64,000 nucleotides of DNA from Paracoccus sp. IB05 (lineage in GTDB: Bacteria > Pseudomonadota > Alphaproteobacteria > Rhodobacterales > Rhodobacteraceae), in NCBI RefSeq assembly GCF_016405985.1, contig NZ_JAEFCF010000018.1:29692-93691 (forward strand), read 5' to 3'. Each line of letters opens with the position of its first letter. The first letter of the stretch is position 1. Positions 9,136-16,224 of this stretch are shown piece after piece. The position numbers and the translations under genes are program-made. The notes below the pieces were generated by a model. It was not told where the DNA came from. It was given only the letters and a program-made list of their open reading frames with translations, and searched no databases.

Positions 9136-10803
9136 TTAGTTGCAGGGATTGATGGTAAAGCCCGCCTGGTATTCGGCGATATGCTTCGCGCGCGCGTCCG
9201 GGGTCATTTCACGCAGCACCGTCAGCGGCGACAGCAGGGTGTGGCCGCGCACATCGTCCAGCGTCCACATATCCTTGTTGTCGAAGCGCAGATGCGGCTG
9301 CGGCACCAGGGTCTTGCCGTCGTCGCGGACAAAGTTCATATCCTTGATCGCATCGGCAAGATCCCAGCCGTGATAGACGGTTTCCCATTCCCGTTTGCCC
9401 GAGAACTTGCCCATCGCCGGCGTCGGGCGGCCCTGATATTCATCAGAGAACGCCTCGACAGCGGTCCAGCGGTCCAGCTCATGCGCGAAGGTGTGGAGCT
9501 GACCGTCGATCTCGTCCACGACCATGTCTTCGCGGATAAGGCAGGGCACCAGGCACGACCAGCAGCGATGCGGATAGACGTAGCCGGTTTCCTCATTGAA
9601 GGTGATGACCTTCTGACCCGGCTTCGACAGTTTGCCGTACCATTTCCAGAAATCGCCGAATTCCGAATACCAGCCCGGGTACTTATGCTCGAACCACTCG
9701 AAGTCCTTGTCGGTCTGGGCTTCGATGCGCCAGAAGTTCACCGGCCAGCCGACCGCGAAGAACTGAGCGACTTTGTGGACGTAGTGCTTCTTGGTGATGC
9801 GGTTCCAGGCCTCATGGACGTCATCATGGTGAACCTTGATGCCGTATTTTTCCAGCGGCAGCATATAGGTCCGGTAGTAATCTTCGAAGATCCAGCGGTG
9901 CCACATTTCCGCGTAGGATTCCTTTTCCTTGTCGCGGTTGGTGGTGCCATATTCGATCAGCGTGCCGATGGCGGCATCGACGATGGCGTGGTTTTGCCAG
10001 AATGCGTAACGCAGATCGCGCTCCAGCAGCAGGTGGTTTTCCGGCTCTTTCAGCGCGGCCATCAGCAGAGAGTGGCCATTGCCGATATGGCGCGACTCGT
10101 CCGACTGCACCGAGAGGAACACGGTCGGCAGCGCGTAGTCGCCATTGCGGGCGGCTTCCGACGGCATGGCGACGAAAAGCGTGTTGGTAAAGGCGGTTTC
10201 GGCCACAACGGTGAGATACATACAGGCCGAGGTCATCACATCGCCGGTGATGAACCCCTCGCCGAACTGGCGGCCGATGGTGGTGGCATAGCATTTACCG
10301 AACGCTTCTTCGGTAATGTCAAACCCGGCCGGGTCGATGTAGTTTTCCATATACCACTTCTTCAGGTTCATCTGAATGGTGGAATGGCGGAACTCGTCAA
10401 CCATCTGCATGGTAAAGCCGGTGCGCAGATCTTCACCCGGTGCGATCCGGGCCACCATTGCCATCGAGCGGGCGGCCGAGATTTCCGGGAAAGGAATGAT
10501 CGCGAGGAAGAGCTTCATCCACTCGACCCAGCGGGGCTGGACGTTGCGGAACATGTCGCCGCGCAAAGCCGCATCAAGCGCGCCATAAACGCGGTTGTCT
10601 TTCTCTTCCTGCATCGGGAAGTAAGAGCGCAGCACCTGTTTCATCGGGTCGCGCGGCGCCTTGGCGATCTTGTAATCGGTCGGGAAGGTCGCGGCTTCCT
10701 GAACATAGCTGGGGTTCCAGCCAAGGTCCGAGATCTTCTTCGTCGCTTCGCCGACCGAGATCCCGCGCTGTGCGGTGATCTTGTTGAGCGTCAGTTGCGT
10801 CAT
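9136..10803 (-). CDS. prmA: di-iron monooxygenase hydroxylase, large (alpha) subunit
   Basis: A 555-residue catalytic subunit. The six carboxylate-bridged di-iron ligands are visible: Glu107, Glu137 and His140 (DEFRH), Glu202, Glu236 and His239 (DESRH). The ATG at 10803 has AGGAG 9 bases upstream. With the gene order large subunit, reductase, small subunit, coupling protein this is a propane monooxygenase/MimABCD-type (group 5/6) enzyme. Relatives oxidise propane at C2, or acetone and phenols; the substrate here cannot be fixed from sequence. It is the first gene of a nine-gene operon reading from the sigma54 promoter near 11090. Confidence 0.95.
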   Translation of the reverse strand: MTQLTLNKITAQRGISVGEATKKISDLGWNPSYVQEAATFPTDYKIAKAPRDPMKQVLRSYFPMQEEKDNRVYGALDAALRGDMFRNVQPRWVEWMKLFLAIIPFPEISAARSMAMVARIAPGEDLRTGFTMQMVDEFRHSTIQMNLKKWYMENYIDPAGFDITEEAFGKCYATTIGRQFGEGFITGDVMTSACMYLTVVAETAFTNTLFVAMPSEAARNGDYALPTVFLSVQSDESRHIGNGHSLLMAALKEPENHLLLERDLRYAFWQNHAIVDAAIGTLIEYGTTNRDKEKESYAEMWHRWIFEDYYRTYMLPLEKYGIKVHHDDVHEAWNRITKKHYVHKVAQFFAVGWPVNFWRIEAQTDKDFEWFEHKYPGWYSEFGDFWKWYGKLSKPGQKVITFNEETGYVYPHRCWSCLVPCLIREDMVVDEIDGQLHTFAHELDRWTAVEAFSDEYQGRPTPAMGKFSGKREWETVYHGWDLADAIKDMNFVRDDGKTLVPQPHLRFDNKDMWTLDDVRGHTLLSPLTVLREMTPDARAKHIAEYQAGFTINPCN

Positions 10804-11084
10804 GCCATGAATCTCCTGATGTTGACGGCAGGGACTGGCGGTCCGGGCCGGTGGGCGGTTGATCCACCCGGGTTTTCCGGTGCCGCCTTTGGCAGGCTGC
10901 AAACCGGGTCAGGTCACGGCAAAGGTTCCGGGCAACGCGACCAGGATCCGACAACGACAATGCGCAAGCGTGCTGCCGTCATGCGGTGGCCTCGCTTCTC
11001 CTCCCATTCCTTCGTTCTTATGGTGGCCCTTCTGACCGGATCGCATCCGGATCGGAGAACCGCCTTATTGTCCCAGGGATACAT

Positions 11085-11099
11085 GCAGAACCCGTGCCA
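11085..11099 (-). promoter_or_regulatory. sigma54 (-24/-12) promoter of the monooxygenase operon
   Basis: The minus strand reads TGGCACGGGTTCTGC, matching the consensus TGGCACG-N4-TTGC at every fixed position except C for the first T of the -12 element, with the obligatory GG-N10-GC spacing. Transcription would start near 11073, giving a leader of about 270 bases before prmA. An rpoN gene lies at 15001 and a sigma54-activator tail at the left edge of the window. Confidence 0.8.
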
Positions 11100-11243
11100 G
11101 CTTTGGCCAGGCAGGACATTTTTTGCCGAGTCCAGAGATCTGAATTCGCCAACCATTTGAAATACCCAGATTTATTTTCTGAATATTTTTTCAACGGTTT
11201 TTTCACCTGCCCCCGGCCCGGAACACCAGGGCCGTAGCATATC

Positions 11244-11435
11244 GTTACAACTGTCACGCCCATCGGGGCGGGTGTTGCACATATTTGTAACATATCGGTG
11301 GTTACAGCCCCTGATCTGCCGATTCGGCGCATGAAACCCATTGCCGGAGTGCAGCAAATTTACGCGGCGTCGCGGCATGTAACGCGGGGTGCAAACTGTA
11401 ACTGGCCTCTGGAATGAAACGTTACATTCGTAACG
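11244..11435. promoter_or_regulatory. array of TGTAAC/GTTACA upstream activator sites
   Basis: Repeated half-sites lie 145-340 bp upstream of the sigma54 promoter: GTTACA-AC-TGTCAC (11244-11257), TGTAAC-N9-GTTACA (11286-11306), direct TGTAAC repeats at 11378-11383 and 11397-11402, and the palindrome CGTTAC-ATTC-GTAACG (11420-11435). A further GTTAC is at 11508. Position and symmetry are as expected for an enhancer-binding protein of the NtrC/AcoR class. This 760-bp gap between prmA and the gene at 11565 is otherwise AT-richer than its surroundings and holds no convincing gene. Confidence 0.65.
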
Positions 11436-11564
11436 AAGGATTGCGATTTTACTCTTTATATTCATTGCCTTATCTTCACAAATTGCTGTCTGCCCTGTCT
11501 TCAGACTGTTACTCTTGCCTGAGTTGCCGGCGCTGTCCGGTCTGATCACCCGAGGCTGCTTCCC

Positions 11565-12029
11565 ATGTCAGACCCGATACATCCTGACCCGCTCTCTGCC
11601 GGGCAAAGCCCGTCCCGGATCACCGCCGAAGCGATGGTCGCGCGCGCGCCGAATGACCTTGTTTTCACGATGCGCTTCCTCGGGCAAAGCCAGGAAATCC
11701 TGCACAGCCATTTCCGCGACTTCCTTGAAACCTGCCTCGCCGATGCCGGCGTGACCCCGGAAAGCCACCCGCTCCTGCCGTTTTTCATCGACAGCCATGC
11801 GCTCGAACTGCGTGAATTCGTTACCACCGGTGTCTCGCTGGCCCGCAGCTTTCGCCTTGGTGAAATCGAGATCCTGACCGGCGATGTCGAGACCCTGATG
11901 CGGGTCGATATCTGGGACGCCATCGCCAGTCATATCGACATGGCCGAGAAACGGTTCAGCGAGGGGATCAGCCGCGTCGTCTCAGGCCTGAACGCCGAAG
12001 AGGCCGAGCTGCGGCGGCTCAGATCATGA
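11565..12029 (+). CDS. unknown 154-residue protein
   Basis: I do not recognise this family. It is acidic, predicted soluble, without signal peptide or membrane segments, and mostly helical (for example the FRDFLETCLADAG stretch and the C-terminal GLNAEEAELRRL helix). The start codon is weakly supported, with GAGG about 9 bases upstream of the ATG at 11565. It is divergent from prmA across the large regulatory gap and converges with the small gene at 12035. Codon use is like its neighbours, so it is a real gene, possibly tied to the monooxygenase by shared regulation. Confidence 0.75.
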   Translation: MSDPIHPDPLSAGQSPSRITAEAMVARAPNDLVFTMRFLGQSQEILHSHFRDFLETCLADAGVTPESHPLLPFFIDSHALELREFVTTGVSLARSFRLGEIEILTGDVETLMRVDIWDAIASHIDMAEKRFSEGISRVVSGLNAEEAELRRLRS

Positions 12030-12034
12030 CCGGC

Positions 12035-12310
12035 TCAGTGTATCCCACCCGACCGCGCCGCACCGGGGAGCAGGTTCCAGATTGCGGAAACATCCTCACG
12101 CATCTCACGATGGGCGAGAGCGAGCAATCGTTCACGAATGCTTTCCTCCAGCGCCGCAAGCAGCTCCCGGGCGCGCGCGGCATCGGCAAATGTGCCGGAG
12201 TCCAGCGCCGCAGCAGCGGCTTTGGCCAGCGGGTGATCCGCGCCGAATTCGGCTGCCGCCGCACGGCTGATGGCGGCAAGGAAACGGGTCTCGGGGGAAG
12301 GGGGCTGCAT
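12035..12310 (-). CDS. unknown 91-residue helical protein
   Basis: A small alanine-rich helical protein with no recognised domain. The ATG at 12310 is preceded by AGGAG at 6 bases, better than a possible ATG at 12337. It is chosen over the opposite-strand frame at 12026-12361, which has shadow-type composition (Arg/Gly-rich, rare codons). It lies on the opposite strand to the genes on both sides, an unusual interruption of a plus-strand run. Confidence 0.6.
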   Translation of the reverse strand: MQPPSPETRFLAAISRAAAAEFGADHPLAKAAAAALDSGTFADAARARELLAALEESIRERLLALAHREMREDVSAIWNLLPGAARSGGIH

Positions 12311-12357
12311 CGGCGTCTCCTGCTTCCGGTCTGGCATGACAGCGGATGGGGGCGAAG

Positions 12358-12639
12358 ATGAGCTATGAGAAGCGCCGCGCGCAAGAGATTCTCGCAGATC
12401 AGTTCCGCATCACCGCCGAGCTCAGCCAGCTGACCGGCGAGTATCACCGGCTGTTGCAGAAAGTGGCCGCAGCCGGCTTCGCACGGCAGATGGCCGAGGA
12501 TGCGCCCGGCCCGGCCCTGGCCGAAGCCGAACGCGCCGAGATCGCGGCCCGCCTTACCGCCGAGACCTGCGAATTGCAGGTTGCAGCGCTGGAAAAAGAA
12601 CTCACCGCCCTCGGGCGCGAACTCTCCGATCTGACATGA
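12358..12639 (+). CDS. unknown 93-residue coiled-coil protein
   Basis: Nearly the whole product is heptad-rich helix (QEILADQFRITAELSQL; ETCELQVAALEKEL), suggesting a coiled-coil adaptor. The ATG at 12358 has GGGGG five bases upstream and is preferred over the in-frame ATG at 12346. It ends 10 bases before the WD40-like gene, so the two are very likely co-transcribed and may form a complex. No known family recognised. Confidence 0.7.
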   Translation: MSYEKRRAQEILADQFRITAELSQLTGEYHRLLQKVAAAGFARQMAEDAPGPALAEAERAEIAARLTAETCELQVAALEKELTALGRELSDLT

Positions 12640-12649
12640 GGAACATCCG

Positions 12650-13792
12650 ATGAGCGATACCGCCACCCCGGAGGCGCCGGCTAGGCCCGCGCCGCAGCAG
12701 GCCGCACAATCCGCCCTGTTCGATCTGCTCGCGCGCAGCTGGCAGCTGGAGGCTGCGGTCACCGGCCTCGCCTTTGATGCGGCCGGCAAGGTGGCAGGCT
12801 TTGCGCTGGAGAACGGCCGCCTCGCCCTGATGGCACTGCAAGATGCCGATTCCCCCCTCAGCCGGCTGCGGGTCGAGGCGGATTCCGGCCGCGCGACCAT
12901 CCGTCCGCGCGAAAAGCCGGTGGCTCAGCCGGTGCTGACGCCAGACCTGGCGGGCGGCGGGCTGATGCTTGCCCCTTCGGGCTCACTCGGGCTGATCGCG
13001 GCGGGGAAGGATGGTCGTCTCAACCGCGTCACACCGCGCGGCCAGGTGATTACAATGACCGATAAGACCAGCCCGATCTTTGCCATTGCCTCGGATGGGA
13101 CGGGCAAACTGGCCATTGCGCGCGACGGTCGCACCGATCTGCATGAGGAAGAGGGCATGGCGCGGCTGATCGGCCTGTTGACCCCCGGCCCGGCCAATGC
13201 CCTGGCCTTCTCGCCCTCAGATCAGTCGCTCGCGGTGATGCTCGACGAAACGCTGCTGATCGGCCAGCCCCGCCAGGGTTACGAGAGCCATCCGCTTGGC
13301 GGCAAAGGCCCGCTGGTCTTCGCAGCCAATGGCACCTGGCTCGCCGGGTCGAACGGCAAAGACGGGATCTGGATGCTGCGCCGCGCAGATGGCGCCGTCG
13401 CACGGCTCGACAAATTTCGCGCCGCCCCTTCTGCCATCGCCTTCAGCAAAAGTGCCATCTTCGCCTCGGGAGCATTCCGCGCCGCCGGCTGGTCGCTCGC
13501 GACTCCGCCGCTGAACGACGGCCAGACCGGTGCGCTGAGGACCGGAAGCCCGGGTCTGGTGCTGATTGACAGGGTCGCGGCCCATCCCGCGCGCGATCTG
13601 ATCGCGCTTGGCACGGCGGATGGTGCGGTCGCAATCGCGCGCGCCGGCCAGGCCGAGGAAATGCCGCTGCGCCAGGCCGATGGCCACGCGGTCACCGCGC
13701 TCGCCTGGTCGTCGGACGGGCTCCATCTCGCGATCGGAACCGCTTCGGGTGCGGCCGCACTGGTGACGCTTCCCGCTCAGCTCTTCAAATAA
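12650..13792 (+). CDS. WD40-like beta-propeller protein
   Basis: A 380-residue protein with about six or seven repeats of the form 'AVTALAWSSDGLHLAIGTASGAA', 'PANALAFSPSDQSLAVML', 'AVTGLAFDAAGKVAGFAL', spaced about 40-50 residues, as in WD40 propellers. A proline/alanine-rich 20-residue leader precedes them. There is no signal peptide, so it is probably cytoplasmic. GAGGA lies before the ATG. WD40 propellers are usually scaffolds; the coiled-coil gene just upstream and the small gene just downstream are candidate partners. Its link to rpoN or the monooxygenase is by position only. Confidence 0.78.
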   Translation: MSDTATPEAPARPAPQQAAQSALFDLLARSWQLEAAVTGLAFDAAGKVAGFALENGRLALMALQDADSPLSRLRVEADSGRATIRPREKPVAQPVLTPDLAGGGLMLAPSGSLGLIAAGKDGRLNRVTPRGQVITMTDKTSPIFAIASDGTGKLAIARDGRTDLHEEEGMARLIGLLTPGPANALAFSPSDQSLAVMLDETLLIGQPRQGYESHPLGGKGPLVFAANGTWLAGSNGKDGIWMLRRADGAVARLDKFRAAPSAIAFSKSAIFASGAFRAAGWSLATPPLNDGQTGALRTGSPGLVLIDRVAAHPARDLIALGTADGAVAIARAGQAEEMPLRQADGHAVTALAWSSDGLHLAIGTASGAAALVTLPAQLFK

Positions 13793-13806
13793 GGAAAGGA
13801 TCAGAC

Positions 13807-13992
13807 ATGACCGAAGCCCTGCAAAAACAATCGGATGAGGATCTCAGCAAGGATGCTTTTTTCGCGCGGATCGCCGAAGTCTCGCAAGAAATGATCGCCG
13901 CCCATGGCAAGGATTTCGCAATGGGCACCCTGGTTCTTGCCGCACGCTGGATCGCCACCGACAAGATCAGTGGAGCGCCCGCCCCGCATTGA
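13807..13992 (+). CDS. unknown 61-residue protein
   Basis: A short helical protein (MTEALQKQSDEDLSKDAFF, then IAEVSQEMIAAHGKDFAMG and VLAARWIATDK). It follows the WD40-like gene by 14 bases with an AAGGAAAGGA ribosome site, so it belongs to the same transcript. Its last 26 bases overlap the 3' end of the convergent gene at 13967. No family recognised. Confidence 0.65.
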   Translation: MTEALQKQSDEDLSKDAFFARIAEVSQEMIAAHGKDFAMGTLVLAARWIATDKISGAPAPH

Positions 13993-14971
13993 ACAGCCCC
14001 GCGTCGGGGGTGGCACCTGCCGCTTCCGGCCCGGAGGTCCCATCCCCCTGATCCGCGCCCTGCCCCACCAGCGCCCATCGCATCTGGTCGAGCAGGATGT
14101 CGCGCGAGCCGGCGGCGCAGGCCAGCAGCCGCGCCTCCGGCGGGGCGGTCGAGGAGATCAGCACCAGGTCCTCTTCGAGACCGATCTCAATCAGATGCGC
14201 CCAGGCACAAAGCTCGTGCAAGCGGTGCGTCACGAAATCAAGGCAGTCGCGCGCGACCGGATTGGCCGGCCAGGCCGCCTCGCGCCCGCGCGCGCCCTGT
14301 CCCAGCGGAGAGCTATGGACCGCAGAGCCCAGCAATGTCAGCACCTCGCGCCGCCAGCGGCCATATTCGCTCTGATCCGAGTGATCGAGCCCGATGGCAT
14401 AGAGCTTTTCGGCCACCAGCCGGAAGGCCCGCCCCCCCGCAATATGGCGCCGCCAGAAGTCATTCGCCTCTTCCGCACTGCGACAGGCGACGAATTGCTG
14501 CGCCAGTTTTCTGCGCAGCAAAAGTGCCAGCGCCATATCGACATCTTCCGAGACCGAGCGCGCCAGTTGCAGCGCCGGCACCGCCAGTTCGGTCAGGACC
14601 AGAAGCCGGATTGCCGAGACGGATTCGACCACCCGCCCGCTCAGGATTTGCAGCGCGCAAAACTGGTCGCGCCCAAGCCGCAGGCCCTCAATCCGCATCC
14701 CCGCCCCCGCCGCGCGGTTCAGCGCCATGGTCCAGATCAGCGCCTGGTCGAACATACAAAGCCGGTCATGGGCGCGGCTGTTGGCCCCGGGCTTTTCGAC
14801 CGGAGGCAGCGCGCGAAAGCCGGGCAGGCCACGGATACATTCCCCCCAGAGCCTGTCGAGATCGTGACCGCGCGCCGACCACATCTGTCGCAGCCGCGCC
14901 GCAAGCTGCGGCGACATTTCGCGGTAAAACCGTTCGGGTCCAATGGGTTGATCAGGTGCCAGATGCGCCAT
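13967..14971 (-). CDS. unknown 334-residue protein divergent from rpoN
   Basis: No known domain recognised. It is soluble and largely helical, with a central leucine/alanine-rich region (SAIRLLVLTELAVPALQLARS) that could pass for a membrane segment but is interrupted by charges. The ATG at 14971 has GAGGAG at 5 bases; a longer frame to 15043 would overlap rpoN. Only 29 bp separate it from the divergent rpoN start, so each promoter must lie inside the other gene or further upstream. Its 3' end overlaps the small gene at 13807. Confidence 0.75.
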   Translation of the reverse strand: MAHLAPDQPIGPERFYREMSPQLAARLRQMWSARGHDLDRLWGECIRGLPGFRALPPVEKPGANSRAHDRLCMFDQALIWTMALNRAAGAGMRIEGLRLGRDQFCALQILSGRVVESVSAIRLLVLTELAVPALQLARSVSEDVDMALALLLRRKLAQQFVACRSAEEANDFWRRHIAGGRAFRLVAEKLYAIGLDHSDQSEYGRWRREVLTLLGSAVHSSPLGQGARGREAAWPANPVARDCLDFVTHRLHELCAWAHLIEIGLEEDLVLISSTAPPEARLLACAAGSRDILLDQMRWALVGQGADQGDGTSGPEAAGATPDAGLFNAGRALH

Positions 14972-15000
14972 GGCAGCTCCTCGCCAGGAGGTGAGATCAG

Positions 15001-16224
15001 ATGACGGTAGCGTCACGCCTGACACAAAGCCAGCGCCAAACACTTGGGTTCCGGCAGATCCAGGCGATCAATCTCTTGCGCCTCTCGAATGAAGAGCTGA
15101 CGGCGGAACTGTCTCGCAGGGCTGCCGCGAACCCGTTTTTACGCGTAAGGATCCCCGCGAGGAGTGCCGCAGCTCCGGAGGAACAGGGCGAGGAGAGCGC
15201 CGGGCTTTACGCGCATGTCATGGGGCAATTGCGGATGATTGCCGCCGCCCGCGCCGATGAAGGTCTGGCCATGGCTTTTGTCGAAGCGCTCGACAGCAAT
15301 GGCTGGCTGGACCAGCCGGTGGCCGGGATTGCCGCCGCCGCCGGGCGGGAATTGCAGGTTGCGGAACACATGCTTGCTGCATTGCAGCGTGAGATCGAGC
15401 CCGCCGGTCTTTTCGCCCGCGATCTCGCCGATTGCCTGCGCATTCAGGCACAGGAACGCGACCAGCTGACCGCCGAAATGGAAGCCGTTCTGCGCCATCT
15501 CGACCTTCTGGCGGGTGCAGGTCCGCTCGCGGTGGCAAAGGCCGCGGGCCTCGCCCCCGAGGCGGTCGCCCGCTGCCTCGCGCAGATCCGCCGGCTGGAC
15601 CCGCGCCCGGGCCTGGGCTTCGGTGTCAGCCCCGCTCCGGTCAGGGCACCCGATGTGATTGTCTCGCGCAGGGATACCGGCTGGCAGGTCGCGCTGAACC
15701 GCAGCACATTGCCGGTGCTGAGCCTTGCGCCGCGAGAGAGCGCCGGCGCAGCTTTGCGCGCGGTCAGGGCCGAGGCGGAATGGCTCGCCTCGGTCGTTGA
15801 ACGCCGCAACCGCACAGTGCTGGCGGTGTCACGGGCGGTCCTCCAGGGCCAGCGCGGCTTTCTGGACCACGGGCCCGGAGCGCTGAAGGCACTCAGCCGG
15901 TCCGGGATCGCGGCAGGGCTCGGGCTGCATGACAGCACGGTCGGGCGGGTGGCGCGCGATCTGCTGGTCGAGACGCCGCATGGGCTCCGGACGCTGTGCA
16001 GCCTGTTCCAAAGCGGTCCCGCGCGCGAAGGCGGCATGGCGGCAGCGGCGATCCGGCACCGCCTTGCCCAGATTCTGGCGGCGGAGGATCCGCGCGCGCC
16101 TTTGGGCGATGCCGCGCTCGCAGAAATGCTGCGCAGCGAAGGCCAGGCTCTGGCGCGCCGCACAGTGGCCAAATATCGCGATGAACTGGGGATTTCCGTC
16201 CGAAGTCAACGGCTCCGCCCCTAA
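15001..16224 (+). CDS. rpoN: RNA polymerase sigma54 factor, cluster-linked copy
   Basis: A 407-residue sigma54. Region I is visible (QSQRQTLGFRQIQAINLLRLSNEEL, activator interaction). The acidic region II is shortened. The core-binding and HTH parts follow (STVGRVARDLLVETPHGLRTL), and the RpoN box ARRTVAKYR recognises the -24 element. It is shorter than the usual ~480 residues, mainly in region II. AGGAGGTG lies 7 bases before the ATG. Its place between a sigma54-controlled operon and an activator gene, away from the usual rpoN neighbourhood (lptB, hpf, ptsN), marks it as an accessory, probably promoter-specialised copy. Specialised RpoN paralogues are known in Rhodobacter. The stop overlaps the convergent activator by 4 bases. 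Confidence 0.9.
   Translation: MTVASRLTQSQRQTLGFRQIQAINLLRLSNEELTAELSRRAAANPFLRVRIPARSAAAPEEQGEESAGLYAHVMGQLRMIAAARADEGLAMAFVEALDSNGWLDQPVAGIAAAAGRELQVAEHMLAALQREIEPAGLFARDLADCLRIQAQERDQLTAEMEAVLRHLDLLAGAGPLAVAKAAGLAPEAVARCLAQIRRLDPRPGLGFGVSPAPVRAPDVIVSRRDTGWQVALNRSTLPVLSLAPRESAGAALRAVRAEAEWLASVVERRNRTVLAVSRAVLQGQRGFLDHGPGALKALSRSGIAAGLGLHDSTVGRVARDLLVETPHGLRTLCSLFQSGPAREGGMAAAAIRHRLAQILAAEDPRAPLGDAALAEMLRSEGQALARRTVAKYRDELGISVRSQRLRP

Noticed and set aside
9100..11160. Long plus-strand open frame opposite prmA
   Set aside because: Its product is His/Arg/Gln-rich and low-complexity, it has no ribosome site, and it mirrors a clearly conserved minus-strand gene. Such antisense frames are common in high-GC DNA. 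The same holds for frames opposite the chaperonin (1757-3778), the flavoprotein (42745-44826), the transporter genes (50467-52332) and the efflux pump (61134-62990).
12026..12361. Plus-strand frame overlapping the small minus-strand gene
   Set aside because: Arg/Gly-rich shadow composition and no ribosome site; the minus-strand frame has AGGAG and helical protein-like content.
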